From positions 62,001 through 126,000 of the forward strand of contig JABCZI010000006.1 in assembly GCA_013289765.1 (NCBI GenBank): a stretch of DNA of 64,000 nt. The letters are read 5' to 3'. The notes beneath the pieces are model-generated. The model worked only from the letters and a program-made list of their open reading frames with translations. It did no database searches and was not told the DNA's origin. Source of the DNA: Acidobacteriota bacterium. GTDB lineage: Bacteria; Acidobacteriota; Terriglobia; Terriglobales; Acidobacteriaceae. A program made the position numbers and the translations under genes. Positions 1-7,980 of the stretch are shown piece after piece; within the stretch, counting starts at the first letter, position 1; each line of letters begins with the position of its first letter.

Positions 1-5
1 TAACA

Positions 6-884
6 TTGATGGCTGGCACTGGAACCCCGGGTGGGCAGCCGGAAGCGCCTAACTGCACTAATCCCAGCGGCTGCCCCGACAACCGCGTGCTGTTAGTCGA
101 CCGCGACGGAAACATTGTGTGGCAATATGGGCAGTTTGGCGTCGCTGGCAGTGGTCCCGATCAGCTCAACGTTCCCGTACAAAACACCTGGCTTCCCAAT
201 CGCCACGTGCTTATTACAGATCAGGCGAACGAGCGCGTGATTGAGGTCGATGTTGCAACCAAGGCAATCGTCTGGCAATACGGCACCACCGGCGTCTCCG
301 GCAATGGGCCCGAACAGCTCAATAACCCGAACTCGGCGGAGCTTTTGGCGAACGGTCACATTCTCATTAGCGACGAAAATAATAACCGCGCCCTCGAGGT
401 CACGCGCGCCGGCAACATTGTGTGGCAATACGGCAGCGGTGACCCGAATATCAACGATCCCGTCAGTGGCGTCGCTTTTGCAAGCCGGCTCGAGAATGGC
501 CACACGCTTATCACGGATTCGAATCACGCCCGTATCGTCGAGATTGATCGGGATAAGAACGTTGTGTGGGAATACTTCACCTGTACGGGTTCGGGTTGCA
601 ACCTGGCAAGAGGTACCGGTCCACTGCCCACACGCGCGCTACGGCTGAGGAACAGTCACACCCTGATCAGTGATCAATATAACCATCGCGTCATTGAGGT
701 GAACCACGGCAAGCAGATCGAGCGCACCTTCGGCAAACTCGGTGACCTCGGTTACAACACGGAGAGCGTAGCCGACGGAGGACTCAATTCGCCCTACGAT
801 GCCAAACGAATCGGCGATTACACCGGGCTCACGCCGCCTTTCGGAGGCGATGGCGAAGGTGATAATGGGCAGGGTGACGATTAG
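6..884 (+). CDS. NHL/PQQ-like beta-propeller protein, probably 5'-truncated by window edge
   Basis: The protein is a run of propeller-type repeats. A blade signature of the kind NIVWQYG recurs four times (IVWQYG three times, then VVWEYF), each preceded by HVLITD/HILISD/HTLITD-type strands, as in NHL or arylsulfotransferase-like propellers of acidobacteria. No catalytic motif is recognisable, so it is probably a binding or scaffold protein. The frame is open to the left edge, there is no visible ribosome binding site, and the first residues are not a signal peptide. TTG at 6 or ATG at 9 is therefore probably internal and the real start lies outside the window. The C-terminus is acidic and glycine-rich. 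A strong terminator follows at 921-960. Function is not assigned. Confidence 0.7.
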   Translation: MMAGTGTPGGQPEAPNCTNPSGCPDNRVLLVDRDGNIVWQYGQFGVAGSGPDQLNVPVQNTWLPNRHVLITDQANERVIEVDVATKAIVWQYGTTGVSGNGPEQLNNPNSAELLANGHILISDENNNRALEVTRAGNIVWQYGSGDPNINDPVSGVAFASRLENGHTLITDSNHARIVEIDRDKNVVWEYFTCTGSGCNLARGTGPLPTRALRLRNSHTLISDQYNHRVIEVNHGKQIERTFGKLGDLGYNTESVADGGLNSPYDAKRIGDYTGLTPPFGGDGEGDNGQGDD

Positions 885-920
885 ATTTCAGCCTTCCCCA
901 TCCTGTTTCAGCTCTCTCAC

Positions 921-960
921 CCATCCTCTGCGGCCCTTGCGGAGGATGGTTTTCTGTTTC
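921..960 (+). terminator. Rho-independent terminator after the propeller gene
   Basis: CCATCCTC (921-928) pairs with GAGGATGG (942-949). The stem extends inward by a T-G wobble and two G-C pairs to a GGCCCTT loop. A T-rich tail follows at 950-960. Confidence 0.8.
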
Positions 961-1052
961 TGAGGGAATCAAGAAAAGCGATTCAGGAGATTAGTTTTTG
1001 AGAACCGCCGGGCGTTGTTCTGGACGTAGACATGCGGTAATATCGCTGCCTC

Positions 1053-1805
1053 ATGTTTCGAATCCTGCTGCTGTTTGCACGCCGGCTATGGCTGCCGTTG
1101 GTGACGTTTGCCGGCTTCAGCCTGATGTGCGTTCTGGTGTACCGGCGGCTGGAGGGGATCAGCTGGCAGGATGCGCTGTTCTGGATGATCCAGCCGCACG
1201 CGATCGATCCAAACCGGGTGCGCAACGCGACCAAGCTGTTCTCAATCTTTGTGTATGCGGGCGTGTTTGCATTTCAGATCTGGGTCGCGGAACGAGTGGC
1301 GGTTACGATCTTCAAGAGGCAGGGAGTGGAGGCCTGGAGAACCATGGTGAATGACGTCAGCATCGAAAAAATTCGCGATCACTTCATTATTTGCGGCTAC
1401 GGGCAGGTCGGGCGGACGGTGGTGGACCAGTTAAACCGCCTTAAAATTCCTTTCGTGCTGATCGAGACCAACGAAGGATTGAGCCGTGAGCTGTTGAAGG
1501 AAAAAGTGCTCATTATCCAGGGCGATGCTAAGCGGCACGACGTACTGCAGTCGGCGGGAATTGAGCGGGCGCGCGGGGTCTGCATTGTGATCGACAATGA
1601 TGCGGACAATCTTTACATCACCGTGACCGCGAAAGCGCTGAACCCGAAGGCGCGCATCATCACGCGGGCCGGGCAGTCGCGCTACGCGCAAGCGATGCGG
1701 AATTCAGGTGCGGACGAGGTGATCATTCCCGAATATGAAGGCGGACTGATGACCGGGCGAATGATCGCAAAATTTTATCCAGATGCGCAATCGCATCTGG
1801 TATGA
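1053..1805 (+). CDS. Membrane protein with TrkA-N (RCK) NAD-binding domain; pore filter absent
   Basis: The N-terminal 85 residues contain two membrane segments (about 3-28 and 64-83) joined by a short pore-like loop, the layout of two-TM potassium channels. The C-terminal part is a Rossmann RCK/TrkA-N domain with the GYGQVG nucleotide motif near residue 114 and the following acidic residue (LIETN). The usual TVGYGD selectivity filter is missing: the loop reads DALFWMIQP. It is thus unlikely to be a canonical potassium channel, and may be a degenerate channel, a subunit or a nucleotide sensor. The 250-residue length lacks a TrkA-C domain. It stands alone, convergent with the esterase-like gene downstream. 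Confidence 0.8.
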   Translation: MFRILLLFARRLWLPLVTFAGFSLMCVLVYRRLEGISWQDALFWMIQPHAIDPNRVRNATKLFSIFVYAGVFAFQIWVAERVAVTIFKRQGVEAWRTMVNDVSIEKIRDHFIICGYGQVGRTVVDQLNRLKIPFVLIETNEGLSRELLKEKVLIIQGDAKRHDVLQSAGIERARGVCIVIDNDADNLYITVTAKALNPKARIITRAGQSRYAQAMRNSGADEVIIPEYEGGLMTGRMIAKFYPDAQSHLV

Positions 1806-1809
1806 GTCG

Positions 1810-3000
1810 CTATCTTTCTGTGCCGCTCTCGCCGGCGATTTTTTTCGTGACCAGGAAACTCCAAATGGTTTCGTTGGCGTTAAGAGCATGGCTGGTTTTA
1901 CCGACTTCTTTTTCGGACATATACTGCTCACCGCCCGGCCAGGTGTGGCCGCCGTTCTTGACGCTGTACAAAGTAACCTGCGCATTCTCCTGACATCCGT
2001 CGAAAAGATAAACCTTGGTGTCTTTGCCTCCCCCGGGCAGCGCGGGCAGCTTGCTTTCGGATGGCTTCTCGGAGCAGTGATTCAGGCGCGCCCACTCATT
2101 GGCGGTATCTTCGGCTGAGAGCAAGCGAATCATCCCGCCTTTGTAATGGCCGCCGTCGTAGGGAACCATGGGATCGTCAGTGCCGTTCATAAATAGTGCG
2201 GGGACAGGACGCGAAGGAATGCAGTTCTGCGTTCGAGGCATGGCGGCGCCGACCACAGCGATGGCGGCAATGCGGTCTGCCATATTGCAGCCCATGCGAA
2301 TGGCCATGAATCCGCCGTCGCCGAGGCCAGCGACGTAAATGCGGCGGGTATCGACCGAGTAGTGAGTAGAGAGCCGGTCAAGCATGCGATGCAGGAACTG
2401 CATGTCCTGATTGCGCGGAGCCGCTGCGCGGCGATCCCCCGGTTCCGAGGGCGGTGGTGGCGGAGGATATCCTGGTCCCCAAATGCCAGGACGACGATAC
2501 GGGCCTCTGCGGTAAGGACTTGGCTCGCGGACGGCGGCGAAGGTCCAGCGGCCGCCAATCGCATTTGGATAGACCGCGATAATGCTGTCCCGGTCGGCGA
2601 ATTCGTTGAAGTGCGTGAGCCGGGCCATTTCGGGGGCATCCTGGTCGAGGCCATGCAGCAAAATTACGATGGGATAGTGTTGCTGCGAATCGTAGCCTCG
2701 CGGGAGATGCACGATGAAAGTGCGTTGGCGGTCGTTGATTTGGATCTTTTCCTGGACGTCGCCATGCTGTGCGGTCTGCGGCGGGGAATCGTCTGCCTGC
2801 GGTTCGGGGCGCGCGTCCTGCTGCTGCGGAGTCTCGGGGGGAGGAGGAGCCTCTTGAGGTGGAGTCGCGTCCTGAGCGGGCGGAGTGGCTGGGGGCTGCT
2901 GAGTGTCTTGAGCTTGGGAGGCAAAAGTGAAAGATGCGATGGTCAGAGAGGCAGCCAGGATCCAAAGCGCGGGCGTGCAGGACAGACGTTCCAGTCTCAT
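1810..3000 (-). CDS. Secreted LpqC/PHB-depolymerase-type alpha/beta-hydrolase lacking the nucleophile Ser
   Basis: A signal peptide (about 28 residues, ending SQAQ) is followed by a Pro/Gln-rich linker (about 30-80) and a carbohydrate-esterase family 1 / LpqC-like domain (about 85-395). Visible family features are ILLHGLDQ (oxyanion region), the nucleophile-elbow strand YVAGLGDGG, the acid loop NGTDDPMVP and the histidine loop NGGHTWPGG. In relatives the elbow reads GLSxGG; here the Ser is Gly (codon GGC). Asp and His are kept. Either catalysis is lost or the adjacent Asp has changed the chemistry. An insert rich in Arg and Pro (about 165-200) is unusual. Function as an active esterase is therefore doubtful. 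Confidence 0.8.
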   Translation of the reverse strand: MRLERLSCTPALWILAASLTIASFTFASQAQDTQQPPATPPAQDATPPQEAPPPPETPQQQDARPEPQADDSPPQTAQHGDVQEKIQINDRQRTFIVHLPRGYDSQQHYPIVILLHGLDQDAPEMARLTHFNEFADRDSIIAVYPNAIGGRWTFAAVREPSPYRRGPYRRPGIWGPGYPPPPPPSEPGDRRAAAPRNQDMQFLHRMLDRLSTHYSVDTRRIYVAGLGDGGFMAIRMGCNMADRIAAIAVVGAAMPRTQNCIPSRPVPALFMNGTDDPMVPYDGGHYKGGMIRLLSAEDTANEWARLNHCSEKPSESKLPALPGGGKDTKVYLFDGCQENAQVTLYSVKNGGHTWPGGEQYMSEKEVGKTSHALNANETIWSFLVTKKIAGESGTER

Positions 3001-3133
3001 TCAAAGCTCCTTTAGTCCACTACCGAAATGATGTTAAGACAAACAGCGAATGCAGGGAACTTTTTTCCGCGTCTTCCGTAAATCAAGGCAGGGCGCGATG
3101 GCTGTTAACCGGCGCTCGCATCAGGAGGCATTT

Positions 3134-3487
3134 ATGGACGGAAACATTGTGGGGCTGGCGGCGGTGGTGATGGTCTTTGGAATTCCGATGGCGGCCATGT
3201 ACACATTTTTTCGCGTGCGCCAGTTGCGCAGCGAGGAGCGGTTAGCGGCGATTGCCCGTGGCGTGGAGGTGCCGATGCAACCGGAGCTTTCAGAGGCGGC
3301 GCGCTCGCGGCGGTCTGGCATACTGCTGGTGGCTGGGGCAATAGGCTACATCGTGACGTTTTCTTTGATTGCACGCATGGAGCCGGACGCAATGATTGCG
3401 GCCACGTTCGGCGTGATTCCGCTGGCGATAGGACTCGGCTTCTTTGTGGATCACGCGCTGATTCGCCGGGATGTAAAGTCGCAGTAA
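3134..3487 (+). CDS. Small two-helix membrane protein, DUF6249-like
   Basis: The start is ATG 3134, with AGGAGG at 3123-3128, rather than the in-frame upstream codon at 3050. The 117-residue protein has an N-terminal membrane segment (about 4-24), a charged cytoplasmic stretch (RQLRSEERLAAIARGVEVP) and two more hydrophobic segments ending in a short basic tail. This pattern matches the small DUF6249-type proteins I recall from acidobacteria and Bacteroidetes, often near sigma-factor or anti-sigma genes, though none is adjacent here. The function is unknown; family assignment is from memory of the pattern. Confidence 0.65.
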   Translation: MDGNIVGLAAVVMVFGIPMAAMYTFFRVRQLRSEERLAAIARGVEVPMQPELSEAARSRRSGILLVAGAIGYIVTFSLIARMEPDAMIAATFGVIPLAIGLGFFVDHALIRRDVKSQ

Positions 3488-3803
3488 AGGGAAAGGTCGT
3501 CGCGAATCGAGCGGGCAGTGACCCCTTTTCGAAATAGTTTCCCGCTCTTCGCCTTCTTTCCGCGCGGAGCGGGAGTGAACCTCGCTGCGTAGCTGACTCA
3601 GGTTTTATCCGTATAGAGATTTTCCCGTTTAGTGTCGAAATTGCATCCCTTCCATGGGTTCAGGTTTTTCCCCACGCCTGTTCCAAGGCTCTGATCCCCA
3701 AGGAGATAGTGCAATTTTCGGGGACTTGGCCCCAGCGTTGCACCTCTTCCCCTGTGACCAGATTGAAAGCAACACTCATGATTCGGGAGGTACATAATCC
3801 TTT
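3488..3803. other. Intergenic region upstream of the repeat protein
   Basis: This 316-bp stretch has no convincing gene. It carries the leader of the downstream repeat gene, with a GGGAGG ribosome binding site at 3785-3790. I see no recognisable riboswitch or terminator. Confidence 0.4.
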
Positions 3804-5426
3804 ATGAAACGCAGAAATCATTTAGTCCATTATGGCTTCATCCTACTGACATGTGGGGCTCTCGTCAGCGGAGTTGCGCCAACGGGCGCGCAGTCGCAGA
3901 CGCAGGCCTTAGCGCCGCAAGCGCAAGACCGAGACGAAAACATAACTCGGCGACAACTAGCCGGCTTCGACAACTTTCTGGACAGTCACCCAGAGGTTGC
4001 GGAACAGCTGCGCAAAGATCCATCTCTGGTGAACAACCAGAAGTTTGTTGAAAGCCACGGTGACCTGCAGCAATATCTGCAGCAGCATCCGGAAGTGCGC
4101 GAGGAACTCAGCCAGAACCCCAACGGATTCATGCGACAGGAGCAGCGCTTTGACCGGCGAGAAGATCAGGCTCGCGATCGCGATTTGACGCGTGGAGAAC
4201 TGGCGAACATGGACCGCTTCATGGACACTCATCCCGAGATCGCTGAACAGCTGCGTAAGAATCCGTCGCTGGTGGATGACAAACAGTTTGAAAAGAACCA
4301 CCCGGCGTTGCAGCAATTCCTGGCGGAGCATCCGGGAGTGCGCGAGGAATATAAAGAAAATCCGAACGCCTTCATGAACCAGGAGCAGCGCTTTGACCAG
4401 CGCCAGGATCAGGCTCGCGGCGATCGCGACGTAACCCGTGGAGAACTGGCGAACATGGACCGCTTCATGGACTCTCACCCCGAGATCGCGGAACAGCTGC
4501 GCAAGAATCCGTCACTGGTGGATGACAAGCAGTTTGAGAAGAACCATCCTGCGTTGCAGCAATTCCTGGCGGAGCATCCGGGAGTGCGCGAGGAATACAA
4601 AGAAAATCCGAACGCCTTCATGAACCAGGAGCAGCGCTTCGACCAGCGCCAGGATTCGGCTCGCGGCGATCGCGACGTAACCCGTGGTGAGCTGGCGAAC
4701 ATGGACCGCTTCATGGACAGCCACCCCGAGATCGCGGAACAGCTGCGCAAGAATCCGTCGCTGGTGGATGACAAGCAGTTTGAGAAGAACCATCCTGCGT
4801 TGCAGCAATTCCTGGCGGAGCATCCGGGAGTGCGCGAGGAATATAAGGAAAATCCGAACGCCTTCATGCGGCAGGAGCAGCGCTTTGACCAGCGCCAGGA
4901 TCAGGCTCGCGGCGATCGCGACGTAACCCGTGGTGAGCTGGCGAACATGGACCGCTTCATGGATACTCACCCCGAGATCGCTGAACAGCTGCGTAAGAAT
5001 CCATCGCTGGTGGATGACAAGCAGTTTGAGAAGAACCATCCTGCGTTGCAGCAATTCCTGGCGGAGCATCCGGGAGTGCGCGAGGAATACAAAGAAAATC
5101 CGAACGCCTTCATGAACCAGGAGCAGCGCTTTGACCAGCGCCAGGATTCGACTATGCACCGGGATCGCGACCTCAATCGTGGCGAACTCTCCAACTTCAG
5201 CGAGTTTCTGGAAGGCCACAACAATATTGCCGGCGAGCTTTCCAAGAACCCTTCGCTGGCGAATAACAAGGAATACCTCGAGAACCATCCTGCGCTGCGG
5301 GACTATCTGGTAGCGCATCCTCAGGTGCATCAGGAACTGAGCGAGAACCCGCAGACGTTTCTACAGGCGACGCAACAATTCAATACCCATAGCACGGCTA
5401 AGGTAGGTGAATCCAAGCTTAAGTAG
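3804..5426 (+). CDS. Secreted protein with six about 82-residue tandem repeats
   Basis: A signal peptide (about 30 residues, ending TGAQS) precedes six copies of a hydrophilic helical repeat of about 82 residues. Each contains a core FMDSHPEIAEQLRKNPSLV, then NHPALQQFLAEHPGVREE and NPNAFM, followed by an Arg/Gln/Asp-rich linker. The four central copies are nearly identical; the first and last are diverged. Within one repeat the motif hHPxhxxxLxxNPxhh itself occurs about three times, so the real unit may be a shorter helical hairpin of about 27 residues. The composition suggests an extended alpha-helical periplasmic or surface protein. No enzyme motif is seen. A GGGAGG site lies 14 bases upstream of the start. 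Confidence 0.85.
   Translation: MKRRNHLVHYGFILLTCGALVSGVAPTGAQSQTQALAPQAQDRDENITRRQLAGFDNFLDSHPEVAEQLRKDPSLVNNQKFVESHGDLQQYLQQHPEVREELSQNPNGFMRQEQRFDRREDQARDRDLTRGELANMDRFMDTHPEIAEQLRKNPSLVDDKQFEKNHPALQQFLAEHPGVREEYKENPNAFMNQEQRFDQRQDQARGDRDVTRGELANMDRFMDSHPEIAEQLRKNPSLVDDKQFEKNHPALQQFLAEHPGVREEYKENPNAFMNQEQRFDQRQDSARGDRDVTRGELANMDRFMDSHPEIAEQLRKNPSLVDDKQFEKNHPALQQFLAEHPGVREEYKENPNAFMRQEQRFDQRQDQARGDRDVTRGELANMDRFMDTHPEIAEQLRKNPSLVDDKQFEKNHPALQQFLAEHPGVREEYKENPNAFMNQEQRFDQRQDSTMHRDRDLNRGELSNFSEFLEGHNNIAGELSKNPSLANNKEYLENHPALRDYLVAHPQVHQELSENPQTFLQATQQFNTHSTAKVGESKLK
4177..5160 (+). repeat. Four 246-bp in-frame tandem repeats
   Basis: Units begin at 4177, 4423, 4669 and 4915, exactly 246 bp apart, with only scattered substitutions between them. 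Equivalent Met-Glu/Val-Asn codon landmarks fall at 4192, 4438, 4684 and 4930. Diverged half-copies flank the array on both sides inside the same gene. Confidence 0.95.
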
Positions 5427-5539
5427 GCTTAGCCGATTTCTGAGAGAAAGACCGGTCACCGTCTTTCTCTCAGTTCTTTCTGCGGTTAGGTTCGTGCCGC
5501 AAGGCAAAAGGTCGGGAACATTTTTATCGGGAGGCTTGT

Positions 5540-6067
5540 ATGAATCGCAATGTGCCACTCATCGCTACGCTCACTTTTCTTCTCGGACTTCCTGGATTTG
5601 CAGGTGACAACAATAAGAAGCATGCCAATCGTGCCATGATCGAGAGAATGGAAGCTGTGCCCTGCGGCGCTAAGGAGCGCGGCCTGACTGGCCTGGGCAG
5701 CCTCTGGGGCTCAGTAGGCGTCACACATGTGAATTCCGACGAAAAACTCTGCCCGCAGTACATGCTTCGCACCGACGACATGGAGTACCATGTACGGCCG
5801 CTCGACCATAAGCACCCCGTCCTGCTTCCGGTAGGCCAGGAAGGTGAATTCAAAGTCAAAAAGGACAAGATTGACATGCGCGTTGTGGACGGCGACCACA
5901 AGATGCGGCACTATCAGGTGATCGGAATGAAGCCGATTGACCATTCCGATGCGCCTATACCGGCAAGGTACGATGTGCCGCGCAAGGACTATACCGATAA
6001 GCCCCTCGCCGATAAGAACTATGCCGATAGGAATGTTCCCAAGCCTCCGGAGAACCATCCCCAGTAG
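5540..6067 (+). CDS. Small secreted protein of unknown function
   Basis: The 175-residue product starts with a signal peptide (LIATLTFLLGLPGFAG) after a GGGAGG ribosome site at 5529-5534. The mature part carries two cysteines (PCGAKE and KLCPQY) that could form a disulfide, a central beta-rich region (EYHVRPLDHKHPVLLPVGQEG) and a Pro/Asp/Tyr-rich tail with a repeated pattern (KDYTDKPLADKNYADRN). I recognise similar exported proteins in acidobacteria but no function. A hairpin terminator follows at 6158-6186. It may be co-expressed with the repeat protein 113 bp upstream. Confidence 0.7.
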   Translation: MNRNVPLIATLTFLLGLPGFAGDNNKKHANRAMIERMEAVPCGAKERGLTGLGSLWGSVGVTHVNSDEKLCPQYMLRTDDMEYHVRPLDHKHPVLLPVGQEGEFKVKKDKIDMRVVDGDHKMRHYQVIGMKPIDHSDAPIPARYDVPRKDYTDKPLADKNYADRNVPKPPENHPQ

Positions 6068-6157
6068 CCAGTAGGATGAGTCTACCGATCCTGATAGGGC
6101 TGCACACACATGCTAGATAGGCGCCTTGCGGGGATGGGACAGGGAGCAAGCCAACAG

Positions 6158-6186
6158 AAACCCGCCAGTCTCGAGCTGGCGGGTTT
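6158..6186 (+). terminator. Hairpin terminator after the small secreted protein
   Basis: AAACCCGCCAG (6158-6168) and CTGGCGGGTTT (6176-6186) form a perfect 11-bp stem around a TCTCGAG loop. The T-tail is short, so strength is uncertain. The rest of 6068-6444 shows no gene. Confidence 0.7.
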
Positions 6187-6444
6187 AGTTTGCCGGGGTT
6201 TAGGTTGCTGAACCTTGCGACGTCACTTATCCGTTAGTAGCCTGTACTGGCTAATAGCGTGTACTGTGGGTCTGTCAGGGGGACGACACTCAACCGTCCT
6301 TGCCGCACAAGAAGGAATCGGCATCACTTTATTCGCACGAGCAGTGCGGGCAGCCACTGGGGGATTAGAACAAATTGCGGACGGTCTTTTCGCGCGGGGA
6401 AACGGTGGATGTTTTCTGGCCACTCTCTAAGATCATCAAAAGAA

Positions 6445-6521
6445 TGGCGGGGACGACGGGACTCGAACCCGCGGCCTCTGCCGTGACAGGGCAGCGTTCT
6501 AACCAACTGAACTACGTCCCC
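6445..6521 (-). tRNA. tRNA-Asp (GTC)
   Basis: On the minus strand the sequence folds as a standard tRNA: acceptor GGGGACG (6521-6515) pairs with CGTCCCC (6455-6449). The D-arm contains AGTTGGTTAGA. The anticodon loop CTGTCAC carries the anticodon GTC (Asp). The T-loop is TTCGAGT, the discriminator is G and an encoded CCA ends at 6445. This gene forms the left boundary of an island: its 5' half from the anticodon loop onward is repeated perfectly at 18836-18873. Confidence 0.96.
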
Positions 6522-6524
6522 ACT
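6487..6524. repeat. Left attachment-like repeat (attL) in tRNA-Asp
   Basis: A 38-bp stretch from the anticodon loop through the tRNA 5' end plus three flanking bases is identical to 18836-18873. The start inside the anticodon loop fits the crossover site of a tyrosine integrase. Confidence 0.85.
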
Positions 6525-6734
6525 CGCCAAATCAACAAGATGCGAAATAACCAGTGTTTATGCGGCATTGAGCCATTTGCATAAAATGCATAGGAGTGCA
6601 TCCATTGCCCAAAAGAGCGCGGCTCCTGTCCGAACCGCCCCCAAACCGCCACCAAATTTCTAAGCGGACTGCCGTGTTGTCCAAGACGATCCGCGTCGAG
6701 GGCCAAAAAGAAAGACAAAGGAAAACCCTCGCAA

Positions 6735-7243
6735 AAACATCTTAACAGCTTCCCTCTCAGTGCGAAAGGGCACGCCGCGTTTTCGCACGAAGTCCTTAAG
6801 GGATGGACGCCCGATGCGCACGGCATCTTCACGGATGATCTCAACCGTGCTCGGCGCGAGCTAGGTTCCAACTTTGAGACTAAGTCTTCCGGAATGGGTC
6901 CAATCGCGACGGCCACCGACATTTTTGGTGGCCTATGGCGTGCGAAGACAATGTTCGAGTCAACTCCAAACAGTGACACGGCTCATGCTACCTCAAAGAC
7001 TATCTGGATCTTCTCGGACATGATGAATGAGACGATAACTTCCCGATGCCAGCGTTGATCGAAATGGGACCAGAGAGAATGCTGGACCATGCGAAAGCGA
7101 CCGGGCTCATCATTTCGCTACGCGGATATAAAGTCTACGTACTGGGGGTTTCGTCCGGCGGTCTCACGCCGCAGGCGTGGTTCAGAGTAAGGGACTTCTG
7201 GACCAAGTATTTTTTAGCCGCCGGAGCCGAATTGGTTTCGTAG
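6735..7243 (+). pseudogene. Frameshifted von Willebrand A-like protein fragment
   Basis: One reading frame (codons at multiples of 3 from about 6735) gives a protein stretch that contains ATDIFGGLWRAK and IWIFSDMMNET, then terminates at about 7056. A second frame from about 7046 continues with MPALIEMGPERMLD, SLRGYKVYVLGVSSGG and FRVRDFWTKYFLAAGAEL. Together they match the end of a VWA-type domain, where FSDM is the metal-site strand and the late block is typical of VWA proteins in mobile elements. A one-base-type frameshift near 7040 separates them. No good start is seen upstream, so the N-terminus may also be lost. Family assignment is from motif memory. Confidence 0.5.
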
Positions 7244-7619
7244 TCGACAGAATGTAACTTTCAGCGGTGAGGTTTAAATCCTGCTGTTGTATCTGCGTGC
7301 TTTATCCGTCTACCGCAAGCGTGTATCGAAATAACGATGACCTATAGCGCAAACGGAGCCTTCTTTCGGTGGTACTCAAGAGTCCTTGTGAAAAAATCCA
7401 TGTTTTAATTCTTGACATTGATTTAGAAGTCTTGTATTCGTTGCGATGTCTTAACGGTGAGATTGCCCGGGAAGAGGGGCCCGAGCTTCCGTATCTTGCT
7501 GAGACTTCCTCTTGCATTTGGTGTGTGTGGTACGAAACACAGGGCGGGTTATCGTCTTGAGGTTAGAGGAGAGGTGTGTTGTGTTACGCGTGCTATAGAC
7601 GCACGCAAGGAGGAAGTTC
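7244..7619. other. Non-coding or decayed island DNA
   Basis: About 375 bp of AT-richer sequence with no supported gene. A strong AAGGAGG site near its right end serves the pseudogene starting at 7620. Confidence 0.4.
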
Positions 7620-7920
7620 GTGGTCCGAACTGCTGCCGTTACTCTCGTCGCGATACCCATCTTGTCCCACTCACCTTCTGCGAAGAATCAACCTTTCAGC
7701 GATTCGCAAGCAGTCGCATATGCTACCCAGTCTGTAACAGCTCTTATCTGGAGGTGCGGCGATCCCCGCAACGATCCGCGATATCAAGTTGATGAGCAGC
7801 GCAACATGGGGAGGCAGGTGCTTGCTCGTGGCGGCTACAAATCTTGTCATCGAAGTCGACTTCTCGAATTCTCAGACGACCAGCCGGCAGGGTTGTGCGC
7901 CTTCACGTCTTAAGTACTAG
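7620..7920 (+). pseudogene. Frameshifted secreted protein, paralog of the 267-residue protein at 10633
   Basis: GTG 7620 follows an AAGGAGG site. The first frame gives a signal-like N-terminus and DSQAVAYATQSVTAL. At about 7741 the reading shifts by one base and continues as SGGAAIPATIRDIKL and SSATWGG, running to TAG 7918-7920. The combined reading matches an acidobacterial exported family that begins with DSQA and a block about choosing or counting repeats (ATQSV.ALTGG in relatives as I recall). The intact relative in this island has SVGILTRVLQNSGGSQALAA at the equivalent place. The remaining C-terminal two thirds are missing. Confidence 0.6.
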
Positions 7921-7980
7921 GAAGGGAGTCTGACCTTTCGGAGGCACTAATAGACCAGAAGCAATGCAAAGGAATGAACC

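Noticed and set aside
4177-5160. CRISPR array
   Set aside because: Repeats are contiguous, 246 bp long and protein-coding, with no spacers and no cas genes.
4512-5330. Long minus-strand open frames opposite the repeat protein
   Set aside because: They mirror the tandem repeats, have no ribosome sites and no recognisable domain; the plus frame has signal peptide and repeats.
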